This document shows, one piece after another, positions 59,532 through 64,000 of a stretch of 64,000 nt of DNA. Location of the stretch: contig PCXZ01000016.1 in NCBI GenBank assembly GCA_002762985.1, positions 42,088-106,087 of the forward strand. The letters run 5' to 3'. Under the pieces are notes generated by a model, which saw only the letters and a program-made list of their open reading frames with translations, was not told the origin of the DNA and made no database searches. The DNA is from Candidatus Woesearchaeota archaeon CG10_big_fil_rev_8_21_14_0_10_44_13. GTDB taxonomy: Archaea; Nanobdellota; Nanobdellia; Woesearchaeales; UBA12501. Position 1 is the first letter of the stretch. Every line of letters starts with the position of its first letter. Both the position numbers and the translations under genes were made by a program.

Positions 59532-59858
59532 ATGAAAATAGGCATAATTTTAAACACAAACGATGCAGAAACCTGTTGGAATTGTTTTCGATTTGGAAAT
59601 GAAGCTCTTAGCAAAAATCATTCTGTGAAGGTATTTCTTCTTGGGAAGGGGGTTGAGGTTGAAAACGTAAAAGATACAAAATTTCCGCTGCTTGAAGGCT
59701 CAATTAAGAAATTCGTAAAAAATAGCGGTGTTATTCTTGCTTGTGGAACTTGCTTGAAAATGAGGGGAAAAGAAGAGAGCAATATATGCCCTGTTTCTGC
59801 AATGGAAGATATGTTAAAGTTAGTTGAAGAATCTGATAAAATTGTTGCATTTGGTTAG
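59532..59858 (+). CDS. DsrE-like protein
   Basis: IGIILNTNDAETCWNCFRFGNEALSKNHSVKVFLLGKGVEVE...GVILACGTCLKMRG. Confidence 0.85.
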   Translation: MKIGIILNTNDAETCWNCFRFGNEALSKNHSVKVFLLGKGVEVENVKDTKFPLLEGSIKKFVKNSGVILACGTCLKMRGKEESNICPVSAMEDMLKLVEESDKIVAFG

Positions 59859-60009
59859 AAATACGGCGACCCCATAAAAAGTTAGGAAGCAAGCGTACAT
59901 CCTTTAGGTATATCATTTACAACAACAAACTTTAAAAACAAAAAGATAAACCCCGACAGAAGGATTGAGCAGTTTCAACCGATTTCAACCCAACAAAAAA
60001 GGTGCTACA

Positions 60010-60504
60010 ATGGATGTCGAACAGATGCAGAAGATAAACAAGCTCGCAAGAGAGCTTATGCAGCATGGCATCGCCCCTGATATGGAAGAGGCGACAAAGC
60101 AGGCTGAGCTTATGATAAACAAGGGGGACAATAGCATTTCTGAAGTCATAAGGCCTAATAGCACAAAAAGGCCCGAGGAGAGGCAGCAGGTCCAGCAGAG
60201 AGAGGAAAGAAGCGACAATGAAGGCGCTGTCATCATGGAGCTCAGGAAACTGGCCACCCAGCTGGGCGAACAGTCAAGGACAATAAAATCCCTGAAAGAG
60301 CAGCTTGACGGCGTCAAGGATGAGATGGGGAAGCTCAAGGCGATGAAGACCCATCAGCCAGTCATGATCAAGCAGCCATTCGAGGAGCAGGTCCACCTGA
60401 AGAAAGAAGAGGTAAAGAAAGACGAACCGCATCCAAGGGTGGGCGCATATGCGTCAGAGGATGTTTCCATAGAGAAGTTCTTTTATTCCGGGCCGCCGAA
60501 GTGA
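60010..60504 (+). CDS. Coiled-coil hypothetical protein
   Basis: MDVEQMQKINKLARELMQHGIAPDMEEA...; ATG 60010 after GGTG; Gln/Lys-rich coiled coil. Confidence 0.7.
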   Translation: MDVEQMQKINKLARELMQHGIAPDMEEATKQAELMINKGDNSISEVIRPNSTKRPEERQQVQQREERSDNEGAVIMELRKLATQLGEQSRTIKSLKEQLDGVKDEMGKLKAMKTHQPVMIKQPFEEQVHLKKEEVKKDEPHPRVGAYASEDVSIEKFFYSGPPK

Positions 60505-60853
60505 ACAGGCGATAGCAGGCAAACCTTGCATAAACAACAGCGGGCATATAGGTTTTGATTGAATTGAAGTCATAGCTAGATTTATATAAATGGCTGCGCA
60601 GATTAAAGTATTAGGAATTAAGGGAATGGCGGTTTTTGGCCCGATTGCCGCTTGTTGTCACTTATAGTATGTATATACTCCAGTATATAAATGTTTATAT
60701 ATAAAGTGTGACTATTCAAAAATGGCAAAAAAGCTCAAAAGAGGGGTACTTGAGGGTTATTCACCTAGAAAATAGGCTGTTTTGACCTTTTAAATGCATT
60801 TTAAGCATTAATGATAGATACAAGATTATTTAAAGACTATGGAGGTCTGTAAA

Positions 60854-62905
60854 ATGAAAAATAAGGTTATTTTGAGCGTAGTTTTGTTAATTGCCATGGT
60901 TTTAGGCAGCTATTCTGTTTTGGCTGTTAAAAACATCAATATAACAGCTGAAAGCCTAAGCATAACGGGCAGCAGCGGCTCTCAGGCAGGCATATTCACT
61001 GTCAAAAACATAGGGGACGAACAGGTGAATGTAAGCCTTATTATCGTAAACCAGCTCATAGGGCCTCAGGGCAAGACAATAACAATGACAGACCTCAATA
61101 TCACGCCCGGCACAATAAACCCTAATAATATAGCTACTGGACAATTCGTAGTCAATCTTGACAATGCAGTCATGGGCCAGTACACTGGTCTTCTACAGGC
61201 GCAGGTACAGGACAGCTCTGCATCAGACTTCCTTGTAGTCAGCGTCAATGTGACAGACAATGGCCAGAGCTTTATCGTGATCTCGCCTTCTACAAATGCA
61301 TCTTATGCTGACACGACTGTCTACCAGACAGTCAAAGTGCAGAACAATGCAAACAAGGACATAAACCTTGTCATAGCAAAAGAAGGCTATGACGGAATGA
61401 TATTCAATGCTGACAGGATAGGCTCACAGGCAATCCCTGCTTTCGGGACATTGGATGTCGCAGCAAATGTAGTGGTGCCTGCAAACAAGGCAACAGGCAT
61501 GTATACTGCAAGGATAAATGCTACTGACGGGACGAACACAAGGACAGCAAACCTTGCGATAAGCGTCCTTCCGACATACAAGGTCGGAGCTTCAGACTTC
61601 ACGATAAGCAGCGTTGATCCGGGCAGCATGGCAAGCGTAAGCTTCAGCCTGCAGAACACAGGAAACCTTGATCTCACATCGCTTTCAATATCAAACTACA
61701 CCTTGATTGATGCAAGCGGCAACAAGATAAACCTTACATTCAGCCCGGGCCAGGGAATCAACATACCCGTAGGCTCAAGCGCTGCAATAACTGCATCAGC
61801 AGATGTATCAGGCAGCTTCGCTTCAGGCACATACAGCCAGCAGGTCACAGTAAACGGGATGGCAACAAAGACGTTCACAGCAAATGTCCAGGTCAACTCA
61901 TTGCTGCAGATAACTGATGTCGTAGTCGATCCTGACGAATTGATGCCAGGAGAGGAATTTGACGTCGAAGTGACGATAGAGAACATGGCAGACGAGATGG
62001 ATCTGAGGGATGTAGAGGTTGAAGTGTTCATCATGGACGGCAACAGCATCCTGCAGGACGATGATGACGATGATCTGAAAGACACAGCCGACGTAGGCGA
62101 CTTCAATAATGGAGACGAGGAGAAGGTGACATTAAGGTTCACAATGCCTTACAACACAGAAGACGGGGACTCATACACCATAAAGGCTGTCGCAAGGGGA
62201 AAGAATGACGATAACACAAAACAGAAGTTCGAGTATATAGACACAAGCCAGACCATAGATGTCACAAGAGATGACCATAAGGTCGATATATACAATGCTG
62301 AACTTGAGTCATCCACTTTGAGCTGCTCGAGGACAACCTATATCAATGTAGGATTGAAGGACATAGGCGCAAATGACGAGACAGTCATACTTACGATAAA
62401 GAACGACCAGCTCGGCATAAGGATGCAGGATAATTTTGACATGAGCTCAGATTATGACGATGACGAGTTCGATGTCGAGAAGTCATATCAGCTTGATTTC
62501 ACATCAACTCCTACAGGGACTTACCCTGTCACGATAATCGCAGAGAATGATGATGGCGACAAGCTCGGGGACGAGACGATCTCAGTGAATATACAGGATT
62601 GCTCATCCATAACAACTCCGACAACGCCAAGCACACCGACAACTCCGACAACGCCCACTACAACAGGGACAACAAGCAATATAGATGTTGTCTATGGCGG
62701 CAGCCCTTCAGGGATGACAGGAGCAGTCACAGTGCCTGCAGTATCTGCAGCAAGCTCGATATCAAGAGCAAAGAAGGGGTCATGGACAGACTCAACATTG
62801 GGTACAGCGGTCCTTATCCTCGGCAATCTCTTGCTTGTGCTGCTTGTGATCATAGCGGTCATGTATCTTGTCGGCAATTCAGGGAGCAAGAAGGACAGCT
62901 TTTGA
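60854..62905 (+). CDS. S-layer-like secreted repeat protein with C-terminal TM anchor
   Basis: GGAGGT upstream of ATG 60854; signal peptide; Ig/NEW3-like repeats; acidic region; Thr/Pro linker; C-terminal TM. Confidence 0.85.
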   Translation: MKNKVILSVVLLIAMVLGSYSVLAVKNINITAESLSITGSSGSQAGIFTVKNIGDEQVNVSLIIVNQLIGPQGKTITMTDLNITPGTINPNNIATGQFVVNLDNAVMGQYTGLLQAQVQDSSASDFLVVSVNVTDNGQSFIVISPSTNASYADTTVYQTVKVQNNANKDINLVIAKEGYDGMIFNADRIGSQAIPAFGTLDVAANVVVPANKATGMYTARINATDGTNTRTANLAISVLPTYKVGASDFTISSVDPGSMASVSFSLQNTGNLDLTSLSISNYTLIDASGNKINLTFSPGQGINIPVGSSAAITASADVSGSFASGTYSQQVTVNGMATKTFTANVQVNSLLQITDVVVDPDELMPGEEFDVEVTIENMADEMDLRDVEVEVFIMDGNSILQDDDDDDLKDTADVGDFNNGDEEKVTLRFTMPYNTEDGDSYTIKAVARGKNDDNTKQKFEYIDTSQTIDVTRDDHKVDIYNAELESSTLSCSRTTYINVGLKDIGANDETVILTIKNDQLGIRMQDNFDMSSDYDDDEFDVEKSYQLDFTSTPTGTYPVTIIAENDDGDKLGDETISVNIQDCSSITTPTTPSTPTTPTTPTTTGTTSNIDVVYGGSPSGMTGAVTVPAVSAASSISRAKKGSWTDSTLGTAVLILGNLLLVLLVIIAVMYLVGNSGSKKDSF

Positions 62906-62910
62906 TTTTT

Positions 62911-63486
62911 TTATAATTTTTTTATATATTTTTCCATTCTTCTTATCTTTTTTATTGTCCTGCTAAGCTTGCTGTTGCACTCTTCAAAAAGAAATCTCAG
63001 GTAATCATCATCCACAATCAGCTTCCCCTCCCTGGAGACAGGCGCATCTATCCTCTCTGTGTCGATCACTTCCACCATTATCTTCCGGCCGAAAGAGCTT
63101 ATTCCGGCATGCTTGAATGCCGCTTCCTTTGAGGCCTTCACAAGCCTCACAGCATCGTCAAAAGCCCTGCATCTGACATGGAGGATTGCGCCTTCCTGCT
63201 TGAACCAGACTGTCTCATTTGGTGGATTTCTCAGGGAATCTTTCAGCTGATCATGCTGTTTTTTTCCTATCTTCTCGTGGCTGACAAAAAGCCATTCTGC
63301 CTTGTCCTTCCTGTTGTGCTCTGCGGGCTTCAAGAGGACGATCCTGCCTGCGCACGAGCTTGTGGTGTAATAGCAGGGGTTCTTGTTTATCAGGTCGACA
63401 AGCCCTTTTATGTTTTTATCTATGCCCCCTTTCCTTGACTTGTCCTGCTTGCCCAGGAATACCTTTTTGTCGTTATCGAATGACAT
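62911..63486 (-). CDS. taw3: tRNA wybutosine-synthesizing protein Taw3/TYW3
   Basis: KNPCYYTTSSCAGRIVLL, WLFVSHE, FKQEGAILHVRCR motifs. Confidence 0.95.
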   Translation of the reverse strand: MSFDNDKKVFLGKQDKSRKGGIDKNIKGLVDLINKNPCYYTTSSCAGRIVLLKPAEHNRKDKAEWLFVSHEKIGKKQHDQLKDSLRNPPNETVWFKQEGAILHVRCRAFDDAVRLVKASKEAAFKHAGISSFGRKIMVEVIDTERIDAPVSREGKLIVDDDYLRFLFEECNSKLSRTIKKIRRMEKYIKKL

Positions 63487-63552
63487 GGGGTGTGGATTGT
63501 ATAAGGTGGTTTATTAGTTTTTTGGCTGTTTATGTGGGTGTATTTGATATTA

Positions 63553-63860
63553 ATTTAAATCAACAATATTTACGGGGAAACCAAGGTTTCCAGCCCCAAA
63601 TGGTTACGCGCATTTGATACGCAACAGCAAGGACCACATCCTCACTTCGTTCGGAGTGGTCCGAATAATTCATTCAGTTCGGACCATTGAGCGCAGCGAA
63701 ATGGTCCTAGCTGTCGGTGTCAATGGACGAAACCACTGCTCTCGTCCCCTTCCTGCAGCATTGCTGGGCAGGGGAGCATTTGACGAGTCAGTTAATCAGA
63801 TCAAAGTTGTGCGGCCATGAGCCATATCCGGCAGTTGTGCTGTGGAGGCGAATGGATAGA
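63553..63860 (-). repeat. Dispersed intergenic repeat, copy G (inverted near-identical copy of A)
   Basis: Reverse complement nearly matches 12003-12305, including the GGACC/GGTCC hairpins and GGAAACCTTGGTTTCC. Confidence 0.9.
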
Positions 63861-64000
63861 TGAAGATGCAAAAAAGAATGATTCAAAACATCAAAATACA
63901 GAACAATCAGTTTATCGTGAACTACCACGGGTTTCGCTTCGCTCAACCCGTGGCGTCTCGTGCCTAGCATGAAAAGTTGAAGAGCGTTTTCTGCATCTTC

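Overview
The window reads as a chromosomal segment of an archaeon. Evidence: TFB, archaeal LonB, rpS6e, Taw3, archaeal-type AMP phosphorylase, archaeal type IV pilin signal peptides and TATA-type promoters. The mix of giant secreted proteins and lineage-specific small proteins suggests a DPANN/Woesearchaeota-like organism, but that is inference.

Main content:
(1) A secreted-protein block at about 1-11.5 kb: a truncated beta-barrel-like ORF, a ~3160-aa PKD/Ig-repeat exoprotein and a MopE-motif surface protein.
(2) A tRNA-Val-like gene with a ~35-nt insertion in its T-loop.
(3) Housekeeping and transport genes at about 12-29 kb.
(4) A ~19-kb single-strand block (29.3-48.6 kb): a 3208-aa LamG/beta-helix giant protein followed by an archaeal type IV pilus-like system. 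The pilus genes comprise about 5 pilin-like proteins, a secretion ATPase and two TadC/ArlJ-like membrane proteins, one with a ~600-aa N-terminal extension carrying repeated amphipathic motifs.
(5) metG, rps6e and other core genes at about 49-57 kb.
(6) An AT-rich ArsR/SHOCT/methyltransferase/DUF302/DsrE island (57.3-59.9 kb) with a perfect inverted-repeat operator candidate.
(7) An S-layer-like protein and Taw3.

The intergenic DNA is unusual. It holds at least seven copies of a dispersed structured repeat family and several hairpin clusters, some sharing an 11-nt loop with apparent covariation. No CRISPR array, rRNA or intact transposase was seen. Family assignments come from reading protein motifs by eye; no database search was run.
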